Positions 38,931-46,724 of a stretch of 64,000 nucleotides of DNA are shown piece after piece. Both the position numbers and the translations under genes were made by a program. The stretch is from Pseudomonas citri (GTDB taxonomy: Bacteria > Pseudomonadota > Gammaproteobacteria > Pseudomonadales > Pseudomonadaceae), in the NCBI RefSeq assembly GCF_025336485.1, contig NZ_JAODAB010000021.1:42594-106593 (forward strand), in the 5' to 3' direction. Numbering within the stretch: position 1 is the first letter of the stretch; each line of letters opens with the position of its first letter. Below the pieces are notes generated by a model. The model was given only the letters and a program-made list of their open reading frames with translations, ran no database searches and was not told the origin of the DNA.

Positions 38931-39170
38931 CTATTGGGGGCGATCGTCTTTATGGGTCCGCCTTGCGATGCTGTGACGCAACGTATCCCTTTCCAACGAA
39001 GCGATACCCACGACTTCTTCGATACCCGCCCCGGCTTCAACCTTTTCAATGAGCCCCAGGATCGCCTTCTTCATGAACCAGTGAGAAGAACGATCCAACC
39101 TTGCCGCCACCGCTTTCAACCTTGCACGTGTTTGGGCATCGAGCTTGATACCCATCGTTGTCACTGACAT
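38931..39170 (-). CDS. Stand-alone PutA-type ribbon-helix-helix protein
   Basis: The 79-residue protein starts MSVTTMGIKLDAQTRARLKA and continues RLDRSSHWFMKKAILGLIEK. This closely follows the N-terminal DNA-binding domain of PutA (TTTLGVKLD...RTPHWLIKQAI), the proline-responsive repressor. No proline dehydrogenase domain follows and no toxin gene is adjacent, so it is either an autonomous regulator or an orphan antitoxin-like protein. ATG 39170 is preferred to ATG 39188. It lies 34 bases after the cupin gene on the same strand, probably in one operon. Confidence 0.75.
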   Translation of the reverse strand: MSVTTMGIKLDAQTRARLKAVAARLDRSSHWFMKKAILGLIEKVEAGAGIEEVVGIASLERDTLRHSIARRTHKDDRPQ

Positions 39171-39204
39171 AACCCACTCTCCAAACAACCCTGGTGTGCC
39201 TCTT

Positions 39205-39849
39205 TTAACGAGGATGAATCAAGCCCCACAGCGCCAGCAGTGGCGCTTCTGCCGATCTCATTGCATGCACGCAATTCTCCGGGTTGAGGACAACGCCCCC
39301 GGCCCCGGGACTCCACCAACCCACGTCCTCCCGATACCATTCGCCCTGGGACAAGACCAGATAGAACTCGGCCGGAGGGTGCTGGTGATAGGGGTAACAA
39401 GTATCCGCCGCCATGATCGCCACCCCAAGGCTCAAGGTCGGACACTCGAAGAGCCCTCCGGGACCGGTGATGAGGCCATGGCGATGCCTTTGCACAAACC
39501 TATCGTCCTGACCGGGACCGGCCTGGCGTTCTATCCAGCTGGCATGGGGTAAAAGGATGCCGAGGGCATCCAGCACCGCGACCAGCGGCTCGCTGTCCCT
39601 TGGCGCACTTTCCAGTGCCTGGGATAAACATGGCTGCAAAGAAGCCGGCAGTTCCCGCAGAGCCTGCGAGGGTTCGTTCATCAGCCATTCAGCACTATTG
39701 AGGGAGGCCACGAACGCCCCGATCGAATCGGGCACCCCATCCGACACCCGCAGGCTGTCCGACAGAACGCGGTGAAGCGCTCGCTGAAGCGACCGCCCGC
39801 TTGCGAACCAAACAGGATCCGCAGTCCGGTTTTCCGTGTTATCGATCAT
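39205..39849 (-). CDS. Cupin protein resembling DMSP lyases (DddQ/DddL/DddW type)
   Basis: The 214-residue protein has a helical N-terminal half and a C-terminal cupin with the metal set His155, His157, Glu161, Tyr163 (YPYHQHPPAEFYLVLS) and His195 (ENCVHAMRS). This His-x-His-x3-Glu-x-Tyr...His pattern is that of DMSP-lyase cupins, which cleave dimethylsulfoniopropionate to dimethyl sulfide and acrylate. In this betaine setting the true substrate could be another onium compound. ATG 39849 has GAGG upstream; longer in-frame starts exist at 39903 and 39996. A 14-bp hairpin precedes it at 39978. Confidence 0.7.
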   Translation of the reverse strand: MIDNTENRTADPVWFASGRSLQRALHRVLSDSLRVSDGVPDSIGAFVASLNSAEWLMNEPSQALRELPASLQPCLSQALESAPRDSEPLVAVLDALGILLPHASWIERQAGPGQDDRFVQRHRHGLITGPGGLFECPTLSLGVAIMAADTCYPYHQHPPAEFYLVLSQGEWYREDVGWWSPGAGGVVLNPENCVHAMRSAEAPLLALWGLIHPR

Positions 39850-39977
39850 CGCTTTCGACCTCGCTTGCGACAGACTGAGCCCATCTCTGTGTGCATCGAC
39901 CATCGAGTGCCGACGCCCCCGCCCCGACCTGTATCGGCTGCGGTTTTCAGGAGTACGGACCTGCACATTACAATCGA

Positions 39978-40020
39978 TACGACCGATGCCCCTCACTTTT
40001 CATGAAGGGCATCGGTCGTA
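39978..40020. other. Perfect 14-bp stem-loop between the cupin and the binding-protein gene
   Basis: TACGACCGATGCCC (39978-39991) pairs exactly with GGGCATCGGTCGTA (40007-40020), with a 15-base loop. On the minus strand it follows the end of the ABC binding-protein gene by 35 bases and precedes the cupin by 128. No T-run follows, so a transcription attenuator or mRNA 3'-end stabiliser is the likely role. Confidence 0.6.
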
Positions 40021-40055
40021 GCATGATTCGGCTTTGTACGGAAAAGCGCTGAGCG

Positions 40056-40946
40056 TTACCGGGCCGCGGCGGTTTTCTCGCCGAACATGGCCTCAAAGCG
40101 CGGCTTGTTGGCCGCGTAGTATTCAGCCACGACCTTATCGGCCGAACTGTCGCGTGCAGTCGCCATCAACTTCTCAAGGTCAGCCTGAGGGATCTTGAAG
40201 TTGGCGAAGAATCGGGCGACATCGGGATGCTCCGCACTGAAACCCTTGCGAGCAACTGCGTGGATCTGCTCGGCGCCACCGAAAATCTGCTTGGGATCAT
40301 CCAGGTAGCGCAGCGACCACTTGGAGAACATCCAATGCGGGCTCCAGGCATTGATCAATGACCATTTGTCACGCTTGAGGTTACGATCCAGCTCGCTCAG
40401 CATGCCGGACTCCGAAGAGGCGACCATCTTGTAGCCGTCGAGCTTATATTCCTGAATGGCTTTTTCCGTCAGCTTGTACTGACCGTTACCCACTTCCGAA
40501 GTGAGGATCTTGCCACCCAGTTTTTCCTTCACTTCCGGCTTGTTGAGGTCTTCGACACTGGCAATCTCACTGGTCGGAATGGATGTCGGCACCGCCATGC
40601 CGATGCGACCTTCATACAACGTGCCGAGATCTTCCAGCCTGTCTTTGTATTTGTCGTAGAACGACTTGTGAGTACTCGGCAGCCAGACCATCGGAATCAG
40701 GTCGATACTGCCGTTGGCGAGCGCCTGGAACTGAATACCGATATCGGCCAGCACCAGCTTGACCGGTTGTTTCAGATGGTCTCGCAGTGCCGTATCCGCC
40801 AGTTTTACAGCGATTTCCGTATCCGACCAATTCACCCATCCGATCCGGATGGGCGTGGGTTCCTCGGCATGGGCGAGCAGGCTGCAGGAGGCCATGGCCA
40901 ACCCGGCGAACCAGCCGACGAGATTTTTACTGGATAACGTCATCAT
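40056..40946 (-). CDS. Glycine-betaine-type ABC substrate-binding protein (copy 1)
   Basis: This 296-residue OpuAC-family periplasmic protein has a signal peptide ending LLAHA. The aromatic-cage segments IGWVNWSD, IPMVWLPS and INAWSPHWMF hold the Trp residues that bind trimethylammonium groups. It is paralogous to the protein at 59502 and has no permease beside it. It presumably feeds the permease/ATPase at 48591-50659. ATG 40946 is placed 6 bases after GGAG; ATGs at 40952 and 40943 are alternatives. It follows etfA on the same strand after 208 bases. Confidence 0.9.
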   Translation of the reverse strand: MMTLSSKNLVGWFAGLAMASCSLLAHAEEPTPIRIGWVNWSDTEIAVKLADTALRDHLKQPVKLVLADIGIQFQALANGSIDLIPMVWLPSTHKSFYDKYKDRLEDLGTLYEGRIGMAVPTSIPTSEIASVEDLNKPEVKEKLGGKILTSEVGNGQYKLTEKAIQEYKLDGYKMVASSESGMLSELDRNLKRDKWSLINAWSPHWMFSKWSLRYLDDPKQIFGGAEQIHAVARKGFSAEHPDVARFFANFKIPQADLEKLMATARDSSADKVVAEYYAANKPRFEAMFGEKTAAAR

Positions 40947-41154
40947 GTGCATCTCCGCGTACTGTATTAATAGTTATTGGCAGGGCAGCAGAAGAATAAA
41001 ATTTTCTCATGAGAGCAAAACGGGCTCTTGGTCCATAAGGTCATTAAGGCTATGTCTGAATAAGCTTTAGTTATACGAACTTTTAAGTATTCGGGTCGCT
41101 CGGCCCTCCTCCGCCCCAGGGCGAAAATTAATGTCATATGTGATCGAGCATCAC

Positions 41155-42090
41155 TTACAACGCCTTTTCCAGTGCCGGCAATGCTTCGAAAAGATCTGCA
41201 ACCAACATGTAGTCGGCCACTTGGGCAATCGGTGCCTCGGCGTCCTGGTTGATCGCGACGATCACTTTTGAACCGCTCATGCCCGCCAGGTGCTGGATGG
41301 CGCCACTGATGCCCGCGGCGATATACAGTTCTGGCGCGACGATTTTGCCGGTCTGCCCGACCTGCAGGTCATTGGGGGCAAACCCGGAATCCACGGCGGC
41401 GCGCGATGCACCGACGGCGCCGCCCAGCTTGTCCGCCACACGCTCGACCAGGGCAAAATTCTCCTTGCTCTGCATCCCACGACCACCGGAGACGACGACA
41501 CGGGCGCTGGACAACTCCGGCCGTGCACTGATCGACAACTGTTCGCTGACGAATCGGGCATTCGTCGCGGGTGTGCCGCCTTCAACCGCCACCACCGCAC
41601 AGCGAGTCTCGTGGTACGAGGCTTGCTCGAAAGCCGAAGCGCGAACGGTCAGTAATTTGACCGGATCCAGAGACTGCACCGTGGCAATTGCATTACCTGC
41701 ATAAATCGGCCGTTGGAAAGTATCCGCCGACACCACGCCGGTAACATCGGAAAGCATGCCGACATCCAGGCTCGCCGCCACCCGAGGCAGTACATTGCGG
41801 CCCATGCTGCTGGCATCGGTCAGTACATGGGTATAACCGCCGTTCACCCGCGCGGTGACCAGCGGTTGAACGGTCTCCGCCAATGGCTTTTCGAACAGCG
41901 AGCCCTGCGCGAGCAGAACCTGATGCACACCTTTCGTCAGCGCGGCCTGTTGCGCAACGGCTGCCGCGTCCACGCCACCGATCACCAGCAGATCGATCTC
42001 GCCCCCCAGGTCCTGGGCAGCGGTGACCGCGCTCAAGGTGCCTGCCGTCAGTTGACCTGCCGAGTGCTCGGCGATAACCAGTGTGCGCAT
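41155..42090 (-). CDS. etfA: Electron transfer flavoprotein alpha subunit
   Basis: The 311-residue EtfA carries FAD and passes electrons to ETF:quinone oxidoreductase. The C-terminal FAD site is visible (VVVSGGRGMQSKENFALVERVA; GQTGKIVAPELYIAAGISGAIQHLAGM). The start ATG is fused to the etfB stop as TGATG. This is a second-type ETF tied to a demethylase, like the EtfAB linked to dimethylglycine oxidation, rather than the housekeeping pair. Confidence 0.93.
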   Translation of the reverse strand: MRTLVIAEHSAGQLTAGTLSAVTAAQDLGGEIDLLVIGGVDAAAVAQQAALTKGVHQVLLAQGSLFEKPLAETVQPLVTARVNGGYTHVLTDASSMGRNVLPRVAASLDVGMLSDVTGVVSADTFQRPIYAGNAIATVQSLDPVKLLTVRASAFEQASYHETRCAVVAVEGGTPATNARFVSEQLSISARPELSSARVVVSGGRGMQSKENFALVERVADKLGGAVGASRAAVDSGFAPNDLQVGQTGKIVAPELYIAAGISGAIQHLAGMSGSKVIVAINQDAEAPIAQVADYMLVADLFEALPALEKAL

Positions 42091-42839
42091 CAAATCACCC
42101 CCGAAACGTTTTTCAGTTTTTCCACCAGCTCGGTTACCGAACCGACCTTGATCCCGGCCTGACGCACCGCAGGCGGCGCCACCCCCAGCAGCCGGGCGTG
42201 GCTCTTCACGCTCGCTCCCAGGCTGTCGGCGGCGATCACTTCAAGCGGCTTTTTCTTGGCTTTCATGATGTTCGGCAAGGAGGCATAGCGCGGTTCATTC
42301 AGGCGCAGATCGCAAGTCACCACGGCGGGTATCGAAAGAGCGACAACCTGGCTGCCGCCATCAACCTCGCGCTCGACCAGCCATTGGCCATCGACATGAT
42401 TGATGACGGACGCAAAGGTGGCCTGACCGCTTCCCGTCAACTGGGCAACCATCTGCCCGGTCTGATTGTTCTCCTGGTCGATCGCCTGCTTGCCGAACAG
42501 GATCAGTTGCGGCTGTTCGCTGTCGATGACTTTGCTCAGGTACTTGGCCACGTTGAGTGGTTCGAGCACTTCGTTCGTCTCGACCAGAAGCGCCCGGTCC
42601 GCGCCGAGCGCCAGTGCCGTGCGCAACTGTTCCTGCGCGGCAGAGGTGCCCACCGAAACGACCACCACCTCGCTCGCCAGGCCTTTTTCCTTGTGCCGAA
42701 TCGCCTCTTCCACGGCAATTTCGCAGAAAGGGTTCAAGGCCATCTTCACGCCATTGAGTTCGACATCCGAACCGTCGGCTTTCACCCGCACTTTCACGTT
42801 CGGGTCAATGGCGCGCTTCACCGCTACGAGCACCTTCAT
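42090..42839 (-). CDS. etfB: Electron transfer flavoprotein beta subunit
   Basis: The 249-residue EtfB starts MKVLVAVKRAIDPNVKVRVK and has the AMP/FAD-binding fold with FGKQAIDQENNQTGQMVAQL. With EtfA it would accept electrons from the flavin demethylase encoded divergently at 43039. ATG 42839 gives the standard N-terminus; the frame extends upstream to 42989 through the promoter region and is rejected there. Confidence 0.93.
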   Translation of the reverse strand: MKVLVAVKRAIDPNVKVRVKADGSDVELNGVKMALNPFCEIAVEEAIRHKEKGLASEVVVVSVGTSAAQEQLRTALALGADRALLVETNEVLEPLNVAKYLSKVIDSEQPQLILFGKQAIDQENNQTGQMVAQLTGSGQATFASVINHVDGQWLVEREVDGGSQVVALSIPAVVTCDLRLNEPRYASLPNIMKAKKKPLEVIAADSLGASVKSHARLLGVAPPAVRQAGIKVGSVTELVEKLKNVSGVI

Positions 42840-42942
42840 AGTTTCCTCGCACTCATGGATCGATGCATGGGGTAACGGGTCAGGACGAGCCGCCCCCTGT
42901 TTCGAGCGGATCTTATGTCGGGCTTTTTCACCACGCAAGCAA

Positions 42943-42983
42943 AATGTACACATGCGTTTCAGTAATTGACGACTATGTACATT
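42943..42983. promoter_or_regulatory. Candidate TetR operator in the etfB/demethylase divergent promoter
   Basis: AATGTACACATGCGT (42943-42957) is identical over 15 bases to a site in front of the TetR gene (48258-48272). A second half, ATGTACATT (42975-42983), follows 17 bases later. The 199-bp gap 42840-43038 serves both directions, so one regulator could control both transcripts. Confidence 0.6.
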
Positions 42984-43038
42984 TGGCATACCGTCACGTC
43001 AAACCAAGCCTGATGTTCTGTTCCCGGAGCGCAACACC

Positions 43039-45075
43039 ATGTCCACTGATCCCTTGCTGCAACCCTATAAAATCAAGAACCTGACCCTCAGAAACCGGAT
43101 CATGACCACCTCCCATGAGCCCGCTTATCCGGTCGACGGCATGCCGAAGGATCTGTACCGGGCCTATCACGTCGAACGGGCCAAGGCCGGTGTAGCGCTG
43201 ACGATGACCGCAGGTTCCGCCGCCGTTTCCCGCGACAGCCCGCCGGTGTTCAACAACGTGCTGGCGTACAAGGATGAAGTGGTCAAATGGATGAAAGACC
43301 TGACTGACGAATGCCATGAGCATGGCGCAGCGGTGATGATCCAGTTGACCCACCTGGGGCGACGTACGCGCTGGGACAAGGCCGACTGGTTGCCGGTCGT
43401 CTCGCCTTCCCATCGCCGGGAAGCCTCCCACCGGGCCTTTCCAAAAAAGATGGAAGACTGGGACATCGACCGCATCATCAAGGACTACGTGGACGCCGCC
43501 GAACGCATGAAGGCCGCCGGTCTCGATGGCCTGGAATTGCAGGCCTACGGACACCTGATGGACCAGTTCTGGTCGCCCCTGACCAACGAGCTCGACGGCC
43601 CTTATGGTGGTCCACTGGAAAACCGGCTGCGCTTCACCTTCGATATCCTGCGCGGCATTCGCCAGCGCTGTGGCGAAGATTTCCTGCTCGGGGTTCGTTA
43701 TACCGGTGACGAAGACCTGCCCGGTGGCTTTGGCGCCGAAGACGGCATCCAGATCTCCCGCATGCTCAAGGACAGTGGCCTGGTGGACTTCCTCAACGTC
43801 GTTCGCGGCCACATCGATACCGATGCCGGCCTCACCGATGTGATTCCGATCCAGGGCATGCGCAATTCCCCGCACCTGGATTTTGCCGGCGAGATCCGCT
43901 CGGCCACCGGCTTCCCCACCTTCCATGCCGCCAAGATCCCGGACGTCGCCACCGCACGGCATGCCATCGCCTCCGGCAAAGTGGACATGATCGGCATGAC
44001 CCGGGCGCACATGACCGACCCGCACATCGTGCGCAAGATCATCGAGAAGCGCGAAGAAGAGATCCGTCCCTGCGTAGGCGCCAACTATTGCCTGGACCGC
44101 ATCTATCAGGGCGGCGCCGCATACTGCATCCACAACGCCGCCACCGGGCGCGAAACTACCATGCCCCACGAAATCCCCAAGGCTCCGACCAAACGCAAGG
44201 TGGTGGTGATCGGCACCGGCCCTGCGGGCCTGGAGGCGGCACGGGTCGCCGGTGAGCGCGGGCATGACGTCACTGTGTTCGAAGTGGCCGACCAGCCCGG
44301 CGGGCAAATCCGCTTGACCGCTCAGAGCGAGCGTCGCCGCGAGATGATCAGCATCATCGATTGGCGCATGGCGCAATGCGAACGCCTGGGCGTGAAGTTC
44401 CACTTCAACACCTGGGCCGAGGCCGAGACGGTGCTGGCGGAAAATCCGGACGTGGTGATCGTCGCCACCGGCGGCTTGCCCCACACCGAAGTGCTCAAGC
44501 ACGGCAATGAACTGGTGGTGTCGGCCTGGGACATCATTTCCGGCGACGTAAAGCCCGGCCAGAACGTGCTGATCTTCGACGATGCGGGTGACCACGCGGC
44601 GCTACAAGCGGCCGAGGTCATCGCCAACAGCGGCGCGAAACTGGAGATCGTCACGCCGGACCGCTCGTTCGCGCCAGAAGTGATGGCGATGAACCTGGTG
44701 CCCTACATGCGCAGCCTGCAGGATCTGAACGTCACCTTCACCGTCACCTATCGCGTCGACTCCGTAGAGAAACGCGACGGGCAATTGGTGGCGAACTTTG
44801 GCAGCGATTATGGCCAGGTGCACAAACAGCGGGTGGTCGATCAGGTGGTGATCAACCACGGCACCATTCCCCTCGACGACCTGTACTTCGAGCTGCGTCC
44901 CCATTCGCGCAACAACGGCGCGGTTGAACAGCATGATCTGATCGCCGGGAAAACCCAGAACATCGTGACCAACCCTGACGGTCGCTTCCAACTGTTCCGG
45001 ATCGGCGACGCGGTGTCGGCACGCAATACCCATGCCGCCATCTACGATGCACTGCGCTTGCTCAAAGACATCTGA
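43039..45075 (+). CDS. Trimethylamine-dehydrogenase-like flavin N-demethylase (DgcA-related)
   Basis: The 678-residue protein has an N-terminal old-yellow-enzyme barrel binding FMN and a C-terminal Rossmann pair (VVVIGTGPAGLEAARVAGERG at about 388). It resembles DgcA and trimethylamine dehydrogenase. The 4Fe-4S ligands of the latter appear as Cys345, Cys351 and Cys363, but the fourth position is Ala348 (CVGANYC), as I remember for DgcA-type proteins. Residue 30, which carries covalent FMN in trimethylamine dehydrogenase, is Tyr. Divergent etfBA and a following formaldehyde dehydrogenase strongly imply an N-methyl demethylase producing formaldehyde. The substrate is inferred to be an N-methylated proline or similar. 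Confidence 0.85.
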   Translation: MSTDPLLQPYKIKNLTLRNRIMTTSHEPAYPVDGMPKDLYRAYHVERAKAGVALTMTAGSAAVSRDSPPVFNNVLAYKDEVVKWMKDLTDECHEHGAAVMIQLTHLGRRTRWDKADWLPVVSPSHRREASHRAFPKKMEDWDIDRIIKDYVDAAERMKAAGLDGLELQAYGHLMDQFWSPLTNELDGPYGGPLENRLRFTFDILRGIRQRCGEDFLLGVRYTGDEDLPGGFGAEDGIQISRMLKDSGLVDFLNVVRGHIDTDAGLTDVIPIQGMRNSPHLDFAGEIRSATGFPTFHAAKIPDVATARHAIASGKVDMIGMTRAHMTDPHIVRKIIEKREEEIRPCVGANYCLDRIYQGGAAYCIHNAATGRETTMPHEIPKAPTKRKVVVIGTGPAGLEAARVAGERGHDVTVFEVADQPGGQIRLTAQSERRREMISIIDWRMAQCERLGVKFHFNTWAEAETVLAENPDVVIVATGGLPHTEVLKHGNELVVSAWDIISGDVKPGQNVLIFDDAGDHAALQAAEVIANSGAKLEIVTPDRSFAPEVMAMNLVPYMRSLQDLNVTFTVTYRVDSVEKRDGQLVANFGSDYGQVHKQRVVDQVVINHGTIPLDDLYFELRPHSRNNGAVEQHDLIAGKTQNIVTNPDGRFQLFRIGDAVSARNTHAAIYDALRLLKDI

Positions 45076-45080
45076 AGCCA

Positions 45081-45107
45081 TGCCCCTGACGTCAACCGTC
45101 AGGGGCA
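45081..45107 (+). terminator. Hairpin after the demethylase gene
   Basis: TGCCCCTGACG (45081-45091) pairs perfectly with CGTCAGGGGCA (45097-45107), with a TCAAC loop, and ATTTCC follows. It begins 5 bases after the demethylase stop and sits inside the 59-bp gap before frmA. It may therefore reduce, rather than abolish, read-through. Confidence 0.65.
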
Positions 45108-45134
45108 ATTTCCACCTTCAACACGAGATTCTCC

Positions 45135-46259
45135 ATGTCAGCACAGACCTTGAAATCCAGGGCTGCCGTCGCGTTCGCCCCGAATGAACCGCTGCAACTG
45201 GTCACCATCGACGTGGCAGCGCCCAAAGCCGGCGAAGTACGGGTTCGCATCGTTGCCACCGGCGTCTGCCATACCGACGCCTTTACCCTTTCGGGCAGCG
45301 ATCCCGAGGGCATTTTCCCCAGCGTGCTGGGGCACGAAGGCGGCGGCATCGTCGAAGCCGTCGGCGAAGGCGTGACCTCGCTGCAAGTCGGCGACCACGT
45401 GATCCCGCTCTATACCGCCGAATGCCGCCAGTGCAAATTCTGTCTCTCCGGCAAGACCAACCTCTGCCAGGCCGTCCGGGCCACCCAGGGCAAAGGCCTG
45501 ATGCCCGACGGCACTTCGCGCTTTTCCTATGAAGGCCAGCCGCTGTTCCACTACATGGGCTGCTCGACATTTTCCGAATACACCGTATTGCCGGAAATTT
45601 CCCTGGCGAAGATTCCCAAGGATGCGCCCCTGGAGCAGGTTTGCCTGCTCGGCTGCGGGGTGACCACCGGGATCGGCGCGGTGCTCAACACCGCCAAGGT
45701 GGAAGCCGGCGCCAGCGTTGCGGTCTTCGGCCTGGGTGGTATCGGCCTTGCTGCGATCATCGGCGCCAAAATGGCCAATGCCGGACGCATCATTGCCATC
45801 GATATCAATCCGGCCAAGCGCGACGTTGCCCTGTCGTTGGGCGCGACGGATTTCATCAATCCCAAGGAATATGACAAGCCGATCCAGGACGTCATCGTCG
45901 AACTCACCGACGGCGGCGTGGATTACTCATTCGAGTGCGTCGGCAATGTGCAACTGATGCGCGCAGCGCTGGAATGCTGCCACAAGGGCTGGGGCGAGTC
46001 GGTCATCATCGGCGTCGCCGGCGCGGGCCAGGAAATCAGCACCCGCCCCTTCCAGCTGGTCACCGGCCGCGTATGGCGCGGCAGCGCGTTCGGCGGAGTG
46101 AAGGGCCGCACCGAGCTGCCCAGCTACGTGGAAAAAGCCGGTCGCGGAGAAATCCCGCTGGAAACCTTCATCACCCACACCATGCCCCTGGAAGAGATCA
46201 ACGAGGCATTCGAGCTGATGCACACCGGGCAGAGCATTCGTACCGTCATCCATTTCTGA
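45135..46259 (+). CDS. frmA: S-(hydroxymethyl)glutathione dehydrogenase (class III alcohol dehydrogenase)
   Basis: The 374-residue zinc enzyme oxidises the glutathione adduct of formaldehyde with NAD. Catalytic zinc ligands are Cys45 and His67, and structural zinc ligands are Cys97, Cys100, Cys103 and Cys111. The coenzyme motif is VFGLGGIGLAAIIGAK. The second catalytic Cys lies in VCLLGCGVTTGIG. Its location right after a flavin demethylase shows its job is removing formaldehyde released by N-demethylation. No S-formylglutathione hydrolase is present in the window. Confidence 0.95.
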   Translation: MSAQTLKSRAAVAFAPNEPLQLVTIDVAAPKAGEVRVRIVATGVCHTDAFTLSGSDPEGIFPSVLGHEGGGIVEAVGEGVTSLQVGDHVIPLYTAECRQCKFCLSGKTNLCQAVRATQGKGLMPDGTSRFSYEGQPLFHYMGCSTFSEYTVLPEISLAKIPKDAPLEQVCLLGCGVTTGIGAVLNTAKVEAGASVAVFGLGGIGLAAIIGAKMANAGRIIAIDINPAKRDVALSLGATDFINPKEYDKPIQDVIVELTDGGVDYSFECVGNVQLMRAALECCHKGWGESVIIGVAGAGQEISTRPFQLVTGRVWRGSAFGGVKGRTELPSYVEKAGRGEIPLETFITHTMPLEEINEAFELMHTGQSIRTVIHF

Positions 46260-46296
46260 TCCAACGATCCATTACTCACACAAGAAGGAAACCACG

Positions 46297-46680
46297 ATGT
46301 CCGTTTTTACCCATGTAACCGTTGGCACCAATGACCTGGCAAAAGCCCGTGCGTTCTACGACGCCACCTTGAAAGAGATCGGCCTCAAGCGCGTCGCCGA
46401 TCTCAATGAAAACGGTTCTATCTGGGGCGTCGACAAGCCTTCGTTTTTCGTCCTCAAACCAGCCAACGGTAGCCCTGCCTGTGTCGGCAACGGCGTGACC
46501 GTGAGCTTCGAGGCGCCGAACCGCGCCGCTGTCGATGCATTCCATGCCACGGCACTGGCGAACGGTGGGGTCTGCGAAGGTCTGTCGGGACCACGTGGCT
46601 GGGCTGAAAATGCCTATGCCGCCTACGCTCGGGACCTGGATGGGAACAAGCTGGCGGTTTACTGCTTCAAGGCAGAATAA
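46297..46680 (+). CDS. VOC-family (glyoxalase-like) protein
   Basis: The 127-residue vicinal-oxygen-chelate protein starts SVFTHVTVGTNDLAKARAFYDATL and ends YARDLDGNKLAVYCFKAE, containing one pair of beta-alpha-beta-beta-beta modules. The typical metal ligands His6 and the Glu position are partly different, and its reaction cannot be told. It follows frmA by 37 bases with AGGAAA upstream, so a formaldehyde- or glutathione-adduct-related role is possible. A strong terminator follows. Confidence 0.85.
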   Translation: MSVFTHVTVGTNDLAKARAFYDATLKEIGLKRVADLNENGSIWGVDKPSFFVLKPANGSPACVGNGVTVSFEAPNRAAVDAFHATALANGGVCEGLSGPRGWAENAYAAYARDLDGNKLAVYCFKAE

Positions 46681-46691
46681 TCCGACGCTTA

Positions 46692-46724
46692 CCGAAGCCC
46701 CCTTGACCGGGGGCTTCGGCTTTT
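46692..46724 (+). terminator. Intrinsic terminator after the VOC gene
   Basis: CCGAAGCCCCC (46692-46702) pairs exactly with GGGGGCTTCGG (46709-46719) around TTGACC and is followed by CTTTT. It ends the demethylase-frmA-VOC transcript and touches the end of the convergent proC gene. Confidence 0.92.

Noticed and set aside
38931..39170. Type II antitoxin call for the ribbon-helix-helix protein
   Set aside because: No toxin-sized gene overlaps or follows it, and the sequence follows the PutA N-terminal domain rather than ParD or CopG.
43039..45075. 2,4-dienoyl-CoA reductase
   Set aside because: That family shares the barrel-plus-Rossmann layout, but divergent etfBA, the CVGANYC motif and the following formaldehyde dehydrogenase fit an N-demethylase.
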